This document shows positions 8,363 to 16,683 of a DNA stretch of 64,000 nt, one piece after another. Position 1 is the first letter of the stretch; every line of letters begins with the position of its first letter. The notes beneath the pieces were generated by a model. The model was not told the origin of the DNA. It ran no database searches and saw only the letters and a list, made by a program, of their open reading frames with translations. A program made the translations under genes and the position numbers. Source of the DNA: an uncultured Opitutia bacterium (GTDB lineage: Bacteria > Verrucomicrobiota > Verrucomicrobiia > Opitutales > UBA953); contig CAIOAN010000002.1 in NCBI GenBank assembly GCA_903855995.1, positions 186,001 through 250,000 on the forward strand, in the 5' to 3' direction.

Positions 8363-9013
8363 ATGAAATCCCTGCTCCTCGCCCTGCTCGCCACCGGCTC
8401 TCTCTATGCCGGTGAAAAAGTCACCCTCACCCTGGCCGACTTCACCGATGGCAACGGCAACCCACCACCCGCCGGTTGGACCACCGAAGAAGGTGGCGTC
8501 ATCCACCTCACCCCGCAGAAGGGCACCGGCTTCCTCCTCTCCAAGAAGGAATATGCCAGCTTCGAGATGGAGTGGGATTGGAAACTGGCCGACGCCGGTA
8601 ACAACGGCATCAAATATTGGGTCACCAACATCAAGGATGCCAAGGGCAAGGGAGACTGGCTCGGCATCGAGTACCAGATGATCGATGACTTTAAGAACTC
8701 CGATGGCAAACGCGGCGGTAGCCACAACACTGGCTCAATCTACGATCTCGTCGACTCCGCTAAGGACAAAATCCTCAAGCCCATCGGCGAATGGAACCAC
8801 AGCCGGGTCCTGATTAAGGACGGGAAGATTGAACACTTTCTCAACGGTAAGCTCTGCTCGTCCGTCGACACGAAGAGCGACGACTGGAAGGCCGATGTCG
8901 CCAAGAGCAAATTCAAGACGAAGAAGGATTTCGCCCCCGGTCATGGAAAGATGATGCTCACCGAGCACGGCGACCCATGCTGGTTCAAGAATCTCACCGT
9001 CACCGAGCTCTAA
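8363..9013 (+). CDS. DUF1080 (3-keto-disaccharide hydrolase-like) protein
   Basis: 216 residues with a signal peptide (MKSLLLALLATGSLYA). The mature part matches the DUF1080 family, a concanavalin-like beta-sandwich abundant in Verrucomicrobiota and Planctomycetes: FEMEWDWKLADAGNNGIKYWV, GIEYQMIDD, a SIYDLVDSAKDKILKPIGEWNHSRVLIKDGKIE core in several strands, and a final GDPCWFKNLTV strand. Members bind or cleave sugar derivatives; one branch hydrolyses 3-keto-glycosides. Together with the adjacent esterases it suggests an exported carbohydrate-processing set. Exact substrate cannot be read from the sequence. Confidence 0.88.
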   Translation: MKSLLLALLATGSLYAGEKVTLTLADFTDGNGNPPPAGWTTEEGGVIHLTPQKGTGFLLSKKEYASFEMEWDWKLADAGNNGIKYWVTNIKDAKGKGDWLGIEYQMIDDFKNSDGKRGGSHNTGSIYDLVDSAKDKILKPIGEWNHSRVLIKDGKIEHFLNGKLCSSVDTKSDDWKADVAKSKFKTKKDFAPGHGKMMLTEHGDPCWFKNLTVTEL

Positions 9014-9033
9014 GTTTAACTCCGAGCTAAATT

Positions 9034-9061
9034 AAAAGGGCGCCCGCTGGGCGCCCTTTTT
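9034..9061. terminator. Terminator between DUF1080 and the MBL hydrolase gene
   Basis: Stem AAAAGGGCGCCC / GGGCGCCCTTTTT with a three-base loop, A-run on one side and T-run on the other, so it can serve both convergent genes. Confidence 0.9.
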
Positions 9062-9070
9062 CGTGCGTGC

Positions 9071-9865
9071 TTATTCGCCGAGCTTGATCCGCAGGCCGTC
9101 GTAGCACAGGCCGACCTTCGGGTGCTGCTTCTGCAGCTGAGCGGTATAAGTATCGAAGTTGATCTGATACGTCATGTGCGTAATCAATGCACGCTTGGCC
9201 TTCAAATCATGCGCGGCTTGGCAGGCCTCATCGATCGTCATGTGCGTCGGGTGAGGATTCGGACGCAGGCCGTCGAGAATGGCAAGGTCGGCGCCTTCGC
9301 CTAATTCCAGCGAGCGCTCTGTCATGCCCTTGCAGTCGGTGTAATAGGCGAACCGCATGCCCGTCGACGGCTCTTCGAAGACCAGACCGAGCGTGGATTC
9401 GTGGCCGTGCGGCAAAAGCGTCGAATACACGATACCGCCGCCCGGCAGGACCAATCGGGGCGGCATCAGATTGAGGTCTAAGGAAACGTAACCCGAGGCC
9501 TGCGGCTTACCCACGGCGTAAGGGAAGATAGCCTTGATACGCTGCAGCCCGATCTCCGTCGAATACACCGGGATGGCCGCGCCACCCTTATTTGTGCAGA
9601 ACTGGCGGAGATCGTCCATGCCGAGGACGTGGTCAGCATGCCCATGGGTCAGGATGAACGTGTCGACCTCGCGCACATCGTACTTGAGGCACTGCGTCCG
9701 GAATTCGGGCGCGGCATCGACCTGCACATGATGGCCCTCGATGACGACGTGCACGCTGGTCCGGGCGCGCCAGTTGCGCGGATCCTTTAGGTCGAGGCCT
9801 GGATTGTCATGGGCGGGCAAGGGACAGCCCTGCGACGTGCCGCAACCCATGATGAGGATTTCCAT
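9071..9865 (-). CDS. MBL-fold metallo-hydrolase, PhnP-like
   Basis: 264 residues from the ATG at 9865; a TTG three codons further out is possible but less likely. Begins MEILIMGCGTSQGCPLP, typical of the PhnP branch of metallo-beta-lactamase-fold phosphodiesterases, followed by VQVDAAPEF and the metal motif THGHADHVLGMDDLR, with later ligands likely at LLPHGHES, YYTDCKG and ALITHMTY. Such enzymes hydrolyse cyclic phosphodiesters such as phosphoribosyl cyclic phosphate. The gene begins 39 bases after the stop of the Rrf2-family regulator on the same strand, so the two are likely co-transcribed. No other phn genes are nearby, so a phosphonate role is not supported. Confidence 0.85.
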   Translation of the reverse strand: MEILIMGCGTSQGCPLPAHDNPGLDLKDPRNWRARTSVHVVIEGHHVQVDAAPEFRTQCLKYDVREVDTFILTHGHADHVLGMDDLRQFCTNKGGAAIPVYSTEIGLQRIKAIFPYAVGKPQASGYVSLDLNLMPPRLVLPGGGIVYSTLLPHGHESTLGLVFEEPSTGMRFAYYTDCKGMTERSLELGEGADLAILDGLRPNPHPTHMTIDEACQAAHDLKAKRALITHMTYQINFDTYTAQLQKQHPKVGLCYDGLRIKLGE

Positions 9866-9904
9866 GCGGCCCAACGTGGACGGACCGGAGGAAAAGACAA
9901 GCGG

Positions 9905-10339
9905 TCAACCCAGCAACGTCTTCATCAGGCGGGCCCGGTGCGGACCGTTGACGGTGTCGTGTAAGGTATGTCGGTCGAGCACAGCGTAAAATTCCCGGAG
10001 CGCCTGACCAACGATACCCTTCAGCTGACAACTCCCGTTGATCGGGCAGGTATTGGTCGCTGGGTCGAAGCATTCGAGGATCGCGGGTTGCTCCTCCGTT
10101 TCACGGACTAAGCGGCCGATGCGGATTTCTTGGGGTGTCCGGGCTAGCGTGATACCGCCATTCCGACCACGCCGGGTCTCAAGGTACCCCAATTGAGCCA
10201 GACGCTGTACCACTTTGGCCAGGTGATGCCGGGAAATCCCGTAGGCCTTCGTCACTTCATCTAGCTGGAAAGACTCCCCCTTGAGCGCCCCATACATGAG
10301 CACCCGAAGGGAGTAATCACTGAAAAGGCTCAGCTTCAT
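9905..10339 (-). CDS. Rrf2-family regulator, NsrR-like Fe-S sensor
   Basis: 144 residues from the ATG at 10339 (MKLSLFSDYSLRVLMYG, the family's usual opening); a 16-residue longer form from 10387 is possible. A winged helix-turn-helix is visible (FQLDEVTKAYGISRHHLAKVVQRLAQLGYLETRRGRNGGI) and then ECFDPATNTCPINGSC, three cysteines spaced C-x7-C-x5-C as in the cluster-binding loop of NsrR-type nitric-oxide sensors. NsrR represses NO-detoxification genes until its cluster is nitrosylated. Here the divergent neighbour is a truncated globin and a long palindrome covers the shared promoter (10402-10426), matching that model. IscR-like or other Rrf2 function cannot be excluded. Confidence 0.85.
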   Translation of the reverse strand: MKLSLFSDYSLRVLMYGALKGESFQLDEVTKAYGISRHHLAKVVQRLAQLGYLETRRGRNGGITLARTPQEIRIGRLVRETEEQPAILECFDPATNTCPINGSCQLKGIVGQALREFYAVLDRHTLHDTVNGPHRARLMKTLLG

Positions 10340-10401
10340 CAGGCCGCCCCAGCCTGCCCCCTCCGAAAGCCGAGTCAAGGGCCCCATTAGACCCTTGCCT
10401 T

Positions 10402-10426
10402 AAACAAGTATTTATAATACTTGTTT
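10402..10426. promoter_or_regulatory. Palindromic operator over divergent promoters (NsrR-type)
   Basis: Perfect 11-base arms AAACAAGTATT (10402-10412) and AATACTTGTTT (10416-10426) flank a TAT spacer. Counted differently it is an 11-1-11 palindrome with one mismatch, the geometry of known NsrR sites. A perfect -10 hexamer TATAAT for the globin gene lies at its centre (10413-10418), and TATAAA-like sequence reads out the other way toward the regulator. A protein bound here would block both promoters. The site lies 16 bases before the preferred globin start. Confidence 0.75.
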
Positions 10427-10441
10427 ATGTCTACCCATCCC

Positions 10442-10960
10442 ATGCGTTCTCCCTCCCTCCTCCTCGCCCTCTTCGCGGTGCTGTTCCTGACCGGCTGCGG
10501 CCAGAAAGCCTCCGTCACGTATGTCTACGAAGACGTCACTTACTCCTTCGCGGATGAGCCTGCTCGCGCCCAGTTCCAAGCCGAACGTGAAAAGAGTCTC
10601 TATTACCGACTGGGTGGCAAGGCGGCCGTCGAGGCAGCGGTGGATAAATTCTACGTCAAGGTCTTGGCCGATAAGCGTATCAATCACTTCTTCGAAGACG
10701 TTAATATGACGACCCAGCACCGTAAACAGAAAGCCTTCCTCTCCGCCGCTTTCGGCAGCCCAGTCGTCTGGAAGGGTAAGGACATGCGTCGTGCCCATGA
10801 AGATCTCAAACTGACGGAGGCCCACTTCAACGCGGTCGCCGAAGACCTGCAGAAGACGCTCGAGGAAATGAAAGTACCGCAGCCTCTCATCGGCGAAGTA
10901 ATGACCATCGCGGCCAGCACCAAAGACGCCGTCCTTAACCGTAAGCCAGCGGGCAAGTAA
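10442..10960 (+). CDS. Lipoprotein truncated haemoglobin (group I type)
   Basis: 172 residues from the ATG at 10442, chosen because it opens a lipoprotein signal peptide ([19 protein letters not shown], lipobox LTGC); an ATG at 10427 would add five residues. After a 30-residue linker comes a truncated globin: [23 protein letters not shown] (helices A-B), [10 protein letters not shown], then [14 protein letters not shown], where the first His is the likely proximal haem ligand. Group I globins bind O2 and NO and can oxidise NO to nitrate. An exported, lipid-anchored globin is uncommon. It faces the NsrR-like gene across a palindromic operator, which supports a nitrosative-stress role. A terminator follows at 10977. 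Confidence 0.88.
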   Translation: MRSPSLLLALFAVLFLTGCGQKASVTYVYEDVTYSFADEPARAQFQAEREKSLYYRLGGKAAVEAAVDKFYVKVLADKRINHFFEDVNMTTQHRKQKAFLSAAFGSPVVWKGKDMRRAHEDLKLTEAHFNAVAEDLQKTLEEMKVPQPLIGEVMTIAASTKDAVLNRKPAGK

Positions 10961-10976
10961 GCGAGCCAGCACTGGG

Positions 10977-11010
10977 AAAGCCGCGATGCCCTTGGGTTCG
11001 CGGCTTTTTT
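10977..11010 (+). terminator. Terminator after the globin gene
   Basis: Stem GCCGCGA (10980-10986) / TCGCGGC (10998-11004) with flanking A-run and six Ts. Confidence 0.88.
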
Positions 11011-11103
11011 GTGCCTTCAAGCCCTTCCCACCCCTACCCATGGCCCGAATGGCCGTTCCTCACTCTTGCCACCCGCCGTCCCGTCCGTTCTCCTTCCCCT
11101 CCC

Positions 11104-12492
11104 GTGTTCGCCAACCTCACCGACAAACTCACCAAGGCCCTTCGTGACCTCCGAGGGCTCTCCAAGCTCTCCGAGGAGAACATCGCCCCGGCGCTCACCG
11201 AGGTGCGATCGGCGCTGATGTCCGCCGACGTCAATTTCAAGGTCGCCAAGGATTTCACCGAACGCGTCAAGGCCGCCTGCCTGGGCCAGGCGGTCATCGA
11301 GTCCGTCAACCCAGGCCAGATGGCCGTCAAAATCGTGTCCGACGAGCTCACGAAGCTCCTTGGCGAAGGCGAACGTCCAATCGACCCTCGCCGCCCACTG
11401 CGCGTGTTGCTCGTCGGCCTCCAGGGTTCCGGCAAGACCACCAGTGCCGCCAAGCTCGCCAAGCACCTCGTGAAGAAGGAAGGCGTCCGTAAGCCCTCCC
11501 TCGTCGCCGCGGACTTACGCCGTCCGGCCGCCATCGACCAGCTCGAGACCCTCGCCAAGATCGAAGGCTTCGATTTCCGCGCCGACCGCGCCGCGACCGA
11601 CGTCGCCGCCATGGTGGGCCGTCTGGTCAAGGAAGCCGAAGCCGCCGCCGCGGACCTTGTCATCGTCGACACCGCCGGCCGCCTGCAGATTGACGGCGAC
11701 CTGATGGAGGAAGTCCGCCGCGTGCGTGACGCCTTCCAGCCGCACGAGGTCTTCCTCGTCGCCGACGCCGCCCTCGGCCAACAGGCCGTCGACGTGGCCG
11801 CCAAGTTTCACGAATCCACGCCTCTCACGGGTATCATCCTGACCAAGCTGGACGGCGATGCCCGCGGCGGTGCGGCGTTGTCGATGAAGTCCGTCACGGG
11901 CGTCCCAATCCGCTACATGGGCACGGGCGAGAAGTCCTCGGACTTCGACACCTTCCACCCGGACCGCATGGCCCAGCGTATCCTGGGCATGGGCGACGTC
12001 GTCTCCCTCGTCGAGAAGGCTCAGGAGGTCGTCGACCACAAGGAAGCCGAACGCCTGGCCGAGAAGATGAAGAAGGCAGACTTCGACCTCGAAGACTTCC
12101 TCTCGCAGATGCAGCAGATGAAGAAGATGGGGCCGCTCGGCGACATCATGAAAATGATGCCCGGCATGGGTAACATCCAGGTCGGTGCCAAGGAGGAGAA
12201 ACAGCTTTCAAAAACCGAGGCCATCGTGCTCTCGATGACTAAGAAGGAGCGTCGCAATCCCGACATCCTCAACGGCTCCCGCCGCCTGCGCATCGCCAAG
12301 GGCTCCGGCACCCAGGTCAGCGACGTCAACGCGCTGATCAAGCAATTCTCCCAAATGCGCGAGATGATGCGCATGATGAAGGGCGGCAAGGGTAAGGAAC
12401 TCATGCGTCGCATGGGCCAGATGGGCGGCGGCCGCGGCGGCATGCCTGGTGGCGGCGGCTTTTCCGGCGGCGGTTTCCCAGGAATGCGCTGA
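11104..12492 (+). CDS. ffh: Signal recognition particle protein Ffh
   Basis: The frame opens earlier, but the GTG at 11104 gives [18 protein letters not shown], the standard Ffh N terminus, and a 462-residue protein of normal length. Domains in order: N domain (1-95), G domain with P-loop GLQGSGKTT near residue 105, DTAGRLQ near 190 and [10 protein letters not shown] near 248, then the Met-rich M domain ([26 protein letters not shown] onward) that binds 4.5S RNA and signal sequences. The tail after residue 430 is Gly/Met-rich. Directs inner-membrane proteins to FtsY and SecYEG. An HAD gene follows 5 bases downstream. Confidence 0.97.
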   Translation: MFANLTDKLTKALRDLRGLSKLSEENIAPALTEVRSALMSADVNFKVAKDFTERVKAACLGQAVIESVNPGQMAVKIVSDELTKLLGEGERPIDPRRPLRVLLVGLQGSGKTTSAAKLAKHLVKKEGVRKPSLVAADLRRPAAIDQLETLAKIEGFDFRADRAATDVAAMVGRLVKEAEAAAADLVIVDTAGRLQIDGDLMEEVRRVRDAFQPHEVFLVADAALGQQAVDVAAKFHESTPLTGIILTKLDGDARGGAALSMKSVTGVPIRYMGTGEKSSDFDTFHPDRMAQRILGMGDVVSLVEKAQEVVDHKEAERLAEKMKKADFDLEDFLSQMQQMKKMGPLGDIMKMMPGMGNIQVGAKEEKQLSKTEAIVLSMTKKERRNPDILNGSRRLRIAKGSGTQVSDVNALIKQFSQMREMMRMMKGGKGKELMRRMGQMGGGRGGMPGGGGFSGGGFPGMR

Positions 12493-12497
12493 ACAAC

Positions 12498-13106
12498 ATG
12501 TCCCAGATGATTCCCTTCGACCCGGCCCTGCTCTCCCGTCCAGGCTGGATTTTCGACTGCGACGGCACCCTCGCGGCCTCCATGTGGATCCACCACCGCA
12601 GTTGGACGCACATCGTAGGTAAGCAGCTTGGGCGCCCGTTCGACTTCCCCTGGCCTCTCTTCTGCTCGATGGGCGGCATGTCCGCCGTCGACACCTGCAA
12701 GCGCCTCAAGGCTGACTACGGCTTCGACCTGAACGTCGAGCAGCTGCTTGCCGACGGCCATGAATTCCTCGAGGAGCACCTCGCCAAGGACGTCACCGCC
12801 CGCGAAGAGGTCGTCGCCGTCGTTCACCACGTCCGAGGTCTCGGCCACAAGACCGCCGTCGCGTCCGCCGGCCGCCGCGACCACGTCTACACTACGCTAA
12901 AGCAGATTGATATCACGCACCTCTTCGACGCCATCATCACCGCCGAAGACGCCGTGCGCTCCAAGCCGCACCCTGACCTCTTTCTCGCCGCGGCGGACCG
13001 CCTCGGACTGAAGCCCGCCGACTGCGTCGTCATCGAAGATAGCCCGCGCGGCAAGGAAGCCGCCGACGCCGCCGGGATGCCGTGCATCTTGGTGGAGCCG
13101 GCTTAA
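12498..13106 (+). CDS. HAD-superfamily phosphatase (beta-PGM-like)
   Basis: 202 residues. HAD motif I is FDCDGTLAAS near residue 19, motif II is VASAGRRD, motif III Lys is in RSKPHPDLF and motif IV is VIEDSPRGKEAA. The helical cap between motifs I and II is of the subclass I type found in beta-phosphoglucomutase and related sugar-phosphate phosphatases. It begins 5 bases after ffh and is likely read through from it. The exact substrate is not predictable. A palindromic repeat and a terminator separate it from the convergent aminotransferase gene. Confidence 0.88.
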   Translation: MSQMIPFDPALLSRPGWIFDCDGTLAASMWIHHRSWTHIVGKQLGRPFDFPWPLFCSMGGMSAVDTCKRLKADYGFDLNVEQLLADGHEFLEEHLAKDVTAREEVVAVVHHVRGLGHKTAVASAGRRDHVYTTLKQIDITHLFDAIITAEDAVRSKPHPDLFLAAADRLGLKPADCVVIEDSPRGKEAADAAGMPCILVEPA

Positions 13107-13137
13107 TGATAGGGGACACGTGGGCCTGCTTGATTAG

Positions 13138-13233
13138 GCCGCCGCATGGTGGCCTGAGGTAGGGGCACGGCTACGACGTGCCCGGGCGTGGCGTAGCCCC
13201 GCCCCTACCCATGCGTCCACCATTCGGCGGACG
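13138..13233. repeat. Palindromic intergenic repeat, copy 2 (about 96 bases)
   Basis: Second copy of the element at 4152-4261. It has the same outer arm (GCCGCCGCATGGTGGC), the same inner arm (AGGTAGGGGCACGGCTACG) and the matching inverted halves (GCGTAGCCCCGCCCCTACC and CACCATTCGGCGGACG); the centre between the inner arms is shorter than in copy 1. It also lies in a convergent intergenic gap beside a terminator. No ORF or RNA gene is evident in it. Confidence 0.8.
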
Positions 13234-13240
13234 AGGCACA

Positions 13241-13270
13241 AAAAAGGACGGCACCCAGTGCCGTCCTTTT
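13241..13270. terminator. Bidirectional terminator, HAD / aminotransferase
   Basis: Perfect stem GGACGGCAC (13246-13254) / GTGCCGTCC (13258-13266), three-base loop, with A-run before and T-run after; serves both converging genes. Confidence 0.92.
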
Positions 13271-13295
13271 GTTTAGGCGAGATCGCCTAAGGCGA

Positions 13296-14486
13296 TCACT
13301 TCTTGAGTTTAGAACAGAAACGGGCGAGGCGCTCGAGGCCCTGGGCAATCACCTGGTCGGAGGTCGCGTAGCTGAGGCGGATATAACCTTCGGAGCCGAA
13401 CGCGGAACCGGGGACGACGGCCATCAGTTCTTCTTCGAGGAGGCGATCGGCGAACTGAGAGGAGGTCAGGCCGAAGGACTTGATGTTCGGGAAGAGGTAG
13501 AAGGCGCCCTGCGAACGGTAGCAGGTCAGGCCAGGGATGGCGTTGAGGCCGGCGAGGAGGTTGAGGCGGCGCTTGTCGAAGACGGCGCCCATCTCGGCGA
13601 GGGAGGCCTTGGCCTTATCGGGGTGCTGATGCACTGCGAGGGCGCCGAACTGCGCGAAGGTGGTGGCGTTGGACGAAATCTGACTCTGGAGGTCGGCCAC
13701 CGCGGCGACGAGGGACTTGTCGGAGGCGACGAGGGTGCCGAGGCGCCAGCCGGTCATGGAGTAGCTCTTGGCGTAGCCGGAGACGGTGATGGTCAGGCGG
13801 GCGGCTTCAGGCGAGAAGGTCGCTGGGCTGCAGGTGGTCTGGCCGTCATAGACGAGGTTCTCGTAGATCTCGTCGGACATAATCCAGACGTTGGCTTTTA
13901 CGCAGATGGCGATGAGGGCTTCGAGCTCGGCGCGGGAGTAGACGGCGCCGGTCGGGTTGGACGGGCTGTTGATGATGACCATGCGCGTCTTCGGGGTGAG
14001 CGCGGCGGTCAGCTGGGCCGGGGTGATCTTGAAGCCGGTGACGTCCTCGGCGTTGACGACGACGGGCGTACCGCCGGCGAGCTTCACCATCTCAGGGTAG
14101 CTCACCCAATACGGGGCCGGGATGATGACTTCGTCGCCGGCGCTGATGGTGGCGAGGATGGCGAGGTAGCAGGACATCTTGCCACCCGGGGAGACGACGA
14201 CGTTGGCGTCGGCGATGCCGGTGAAGCCGCGACGGGTGTAGTCCTCGGCGATGGCCTTGCGGAGAGCGGGGATGCCCGGCGTGGGCGCATACTTCGTCTG
14301 CCCGTCGGCTAGAGCCTTGGCACAGGCATCCTTGATGAACTGAGGGGTATCGAAGTCGGGCTCGCCGACACCGAAGCCGACAACGTCCTTGCCGGCGGCC
14401 TTGAGGGCCTTCGCCTTGGCATCGACGGCGAGGGTCGGGGACGGGGCAACGTTACGGGCCCAGGAGGAGAGAGCGGGATTCGACAT
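13296..14486 (-). CDS. Aspartate aminotransferase (class I/II, AAT Ib type)
   Basis: 396 residues from the ATG at 14486 ([28 protein letters not shown]); the open frame extends 50 codons upstream but with non-coding-like sequence. Landmarks: [13 protein letters not shown] near the start, [23 protein letters not shown], and [15 protein letters not shown], whose Lys binds pyridoxal phosphate, then a late [11 protein letters not shown] and IRLSYA with the substrate-binding Arg. It matches the Thermus/Bacillus-type aspartate (or prephenate) aminotransferase. Role: transfer of the amino group between aspartate and 2-oxoglutarate. It stands alone between the terminator at 13241 and a holin-like gene upstream. 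Confidence 0.93.
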   Translation of the reverse strand: MSNPALSSWARNVAPSPTLAVDAKAKALKAAGKDVVGFGVGEPDFDTPQFIKDACAKALADGQTKYAPTPGIPALRKAIAEDYTRRGFTGIADANVVVSPGGKMSCYLAILATISAGDEVIIPAPYWVSYPEMVKLAGGTPVVVNAEDVTGFKITPAQLTAALTPKTRMVIINSPSNPTGAVYSRAELEALIAICVKANVWIMSDEIYENLVYDGQTTCSPATFSPEAARLTITVSGYAKSYSMTGWRLGTLVASDKSLVAAVADLQSQISSNATTFAQFGALAVHQHPDKAKASLAEMGAVFDKRRLNLLAGLNAIPGLTCYRSQGAFYLFPNIKSFGLTSSQFADRLLEEELMAVVPGSAFGSEGYIRLSYATSDQVIAQGLERLARFCSKLKK

Positions 14487-14666
14487 GGCGTAGAGTCCCC
14501 ACGCAAAGGACTCTCGGCGGATTGGCAAGACTGAGTAAAATGGGGACACGAGGTCACGAGGACCGGAGGACCAGAGAATCCAATAGATGCGGGCGGCGGG
14601 TGGCGGGTAATCAATCCTGCCACCCGGGGCCGCCACCTGCCACCTGAAACGACTGCCTTTCTCGCC

Positions 14667-15116
14667 TCAGATATCGATCGCGTCTTCCTTGGCCTTCTGG
14701 GCATTGGCCTTGGCCTCGTTGGCCCGGCGCAGCGGCTTAAGCTGGTCGATGCCGACGGCGGAGGAAATCATCCAGGAAGTGATGGAAATCGTGAGGGTCG
14801 CCATGGCCCAGTTCGTAAGGTGCAAGTCCGGCACGAGTTCTTTCGTCAAATAGAGGATAGCACCGTTGGTCGCAAACAGCACCAAATAGGCCCCGAGCCC
14901 AAGGGTCAGAATAAGGATGGGAATCGAGACAATCATGAAGATCGCCAGCAGGAACGGACGCAGGAAGGAGTTGAACAACCCGAGCACGACGGCAACCACG
15001 GCGAGGGTAACCGAATCACCGTAGGTCAGGAAATGGAAGCGACCGGCCAAGAACACCCCAAGGGCGATTGACGTCCATTCGAGGACCAAGACTCCGAGAC
15101 GACGTGCGACTTCCAT
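14667..15116 (-). CDS. Phage holin-family (4-TM) membrane protein
   Basis: 149 residues with four hydrophobic segments (about 8-28, 33-55, 58-80, 92-115) and a conserved-looking VLGLFNSFLRPFLLAIFMIVSIPILILTLGL core, characteristic of the 'phage holin family 4, superfamily IV' proteins common in non-phage bacterial chromosomes. The C terminus after residue 120 is hydrophilic, Lys/Ala-rich and probably cytoplasmic. Despite the name there is no prophage context. It lies 47 bases downstream of phoU on the same strand and could be read through from the pst operon. Function unknown. Confidence 0.85.
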   Translation of the reverse strand: MEVARRLGVLVLEWTSIALGVFLAGRFHFLTYGDSVTLAVVAVVLGLFNSFLRPFLLAIFMIVSIPILILTLGLGAYLVLFATNGAILYLTKELVPDLHLTNWAMATLTISITSWMISSAVGIDQLKPLRRANEAKANAQKAKEDAIDI

Positions 15117-15172
15117 CCCCGCATCATACCACAGGAAAGCCCCTCGACAAGGGGGGACTTTCCCGACGGCAG

Positions 15173-15826
15173 TTAGCGGGCGTGGCGGATGTCTTCGCCC
15201 GAAAGCAGGAAGATGACCTGCTCGGCGATATTCTTGGAGTGATCACCGATACGCTCCAGGGCCTTGGAGATGAAGATTAGCTCGACGTGCGAGGCGGACA
15301 CCTTGGTGGCGTCGCCCGACTTACCAAAGAGCTCCTCGTAGTTCTTGCGATTGAGGGCATCGATCTCGGCGTCACGGGCAATCACGAGGCGGGCCTTGGC
15401 GATATCGCCTTCAATGAAGCTATCGATTGCCAGCCGCAGGACTTCGCAGGCAATGATGCCTTCGGTCGGCACGTGCAGGAAGTTTTTCAGGGGCCCGCGT
15501 TCAGAAATCACCATCGCGCGCTTGGCGATGACTGAGGCTTCGTCGGCAATACGCTCAAGGTCATGACCGATATCCCGGGCGGCCAGCAGCAAGCGGACAT
15601 CGCTACCCATCGGGCCGAAGAGCGTCAGGTAGCGCATGATTTCACGGTCGACGCGCTTCTCAAGCTCGTCGACGCGATCATCCATACCACGCACCTGCAA
15701 GGCCAGGGAGTCGTCGCCGTTCTCGACGGCGCGGAGCACGAGGCGGGTCATGTCGAGGGAGCGCTCCCCCATTAGGATCAGGTCGTCCCGGAGTTGGCGG
15801 AGTTCGTCGTGGAAGAAACGTTGCAT
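15173..15826 (-). CDS. phoU: Phosphate signalling complex protein PhoU
   Basis: 217 residues, two PhoU three-helix repeats: MQRFFHDELRQLRDDLILMGE...VRGMDDRVDELEKRVDREIMRYLTLFGPMGSDVRLLLAARDIGHDLERIADEASVIAKRA in the first, and a matching EVLRLAIDSFIEGD...LIFISKALERIGDHSKNIAEQVIFLLSG in the second, each with the metal-binding E/D-rich turn. PhoU restrains Pst transport and PhoR signalling when phosphate is ample. It is the last gene of the pstSCAB-phoU operon, 19 bases after pstB. Length and order are standard. Confidence 0.96.
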   Translation of the reverse strand: MQRFFHDELRQLRDDLILMGERSLDMTRLVLRAVENGDDSLALQVRGMDDRVDELEKRVDREIMRYLTLFGPMGSDVRLLLAARDIGHDLERIADEASVIAKRAMVISERGPLKNFLHVPTEGIIACEVLRLAIDSFIEGDIAKARLVIARDAEIDALNRKNYEELFGKSGDATKVSASHVELIFISKALERIGDHSKNIAEQVIFLLSGEDIRHAR

Positions 15827-15845
15827 GGTGGTGTTTATTTGGAAA

Positions 15846-16670
15846 TCAGCCGAAGCGACCCGAGATGTAGGCCTCGGTCTGGGCCTGCGACGGGTTCATG
15901 AAGATCTTCTCGGTGGTATCGTATTCGATTTGCTTGCCGAGATAGAAAAAGGCTGTGCGGTCCGACACGCGAGCGGCCTGTTGCATCGAGTGCGTGACGA
16001 TGACGATGGTGAATTGGTCCTTCAGCTCGTGGATGAGCTCCTCGATCTTACCCGTGGCGATGGGGTCAAGGGCCGAGCAAGGCTCGTCCATCAACAGAAT
16101 CTCGGGGCGATTGGCGATGGCACGAGCGATACAGAGACGCTGCATCTGACCACCAGACAGGCCCAAGGCACTATCATTAAGACGGTCTTTCACCTCGTCC
16201 CATAGGGCGGCCTTACGGAGCGAGGTCTCACATGCTTCTTCGAGCACGGCGCGGTCACGCACGCCCACCACGCGGAGCGCATAAACGACATTCTCGAAGA
16301 TCGACTTCGGAAAAGGGTTAGACTTCTGGAAGACCATGCCGACGCGGCGACGCAGGGAGATAACCTCCAGGCCAGGGTCATAGATCGAACGCCCATTAAT
16401 GGTGATCTCGCCCTCGTGGCGGACGCCATCGACGAGATCGTTCATGCGATTGAGATTACGCAGCAACGTGGATTTACCGCAGCCGGAAGGTCCGATGAAA
16501 GCGACCACCTGGCGTTCCGGGATATCGAGGGAGATCGCGTCGAGGGCCTTCTTCTCGCCATACCAGAAGCCGTAATCGCGGATGCTAATGTAGTCCTTGC
16601 GACCTTCGCGTTCAGCGGCAGGGCGGACCTTGATGCGAGAGGATGAAGGAGGGTTCATGAGTGGGGGCAT
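15846..16670 (-). CDS. pstB: Phosphate ABC transporter ATPase PstB
   Basis: 274 residues if started at the ATG at 16670 ([15 protein letters not shown]); an ATG at 16658 is equally possible and a longer frame overlaps pstA. Neither start has a clear Shine-Dalgarno. ABC motifs: Walker [11 protein letters not shown]-loop [15 protein letters not shown], signature [15 protein letters not shown], Walker [14 protein letters not shown] and the switch His in [13 protein letters not shown]. The Asn-Pro-Phe-Pro of the Q-loop is typical of PstB. It drives high-affinity phosphate import through PstC-PstA. It sits 13 bases after pstA. Confidence 0.96.
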   Translation of the reverse strand: MPPLMNPPSSSRIKVRPAAEREGRKDYISIRDYGFWYGEKKALDAISLDIPERQVVAFIGPSGCGKSTLLRNLNRMNDLVDGVRHEGEITINGRSIYDPGLEVISLRRRVGMVFQKSNPFPKSIFENVVYALRVVGVRDRAVLEEACETSLRKAALWDEVKDRLNDSALGLSGGQMQRLCIARAIANRPEILLMDEPCSALDPIATGKIEELIHELKDQFTIVIVTHSMQQAARVSDRTAFFYLGKQIEYDTTEKIFMNPSQAQTEAYISGRFG

Positions 16671-16683
16671 GAGTGGGATATTA

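Noticed and set aside
14580-14640. GC-rich inverted repeat (GGCGGGTGGCGGG...CCGCCACC) upstream of the aminotransferase as another copy of the palindromic repeat
   Set aside because: It lacks the GGTAGGGGCACGG inner arm of the two true copies, so it is not the same element.
14667-15116. Possible prophage because of the 'holin-family' protein
   Set aside because: This four-helix family is common on bacterial chromosomes and no other phage-like gene is near.
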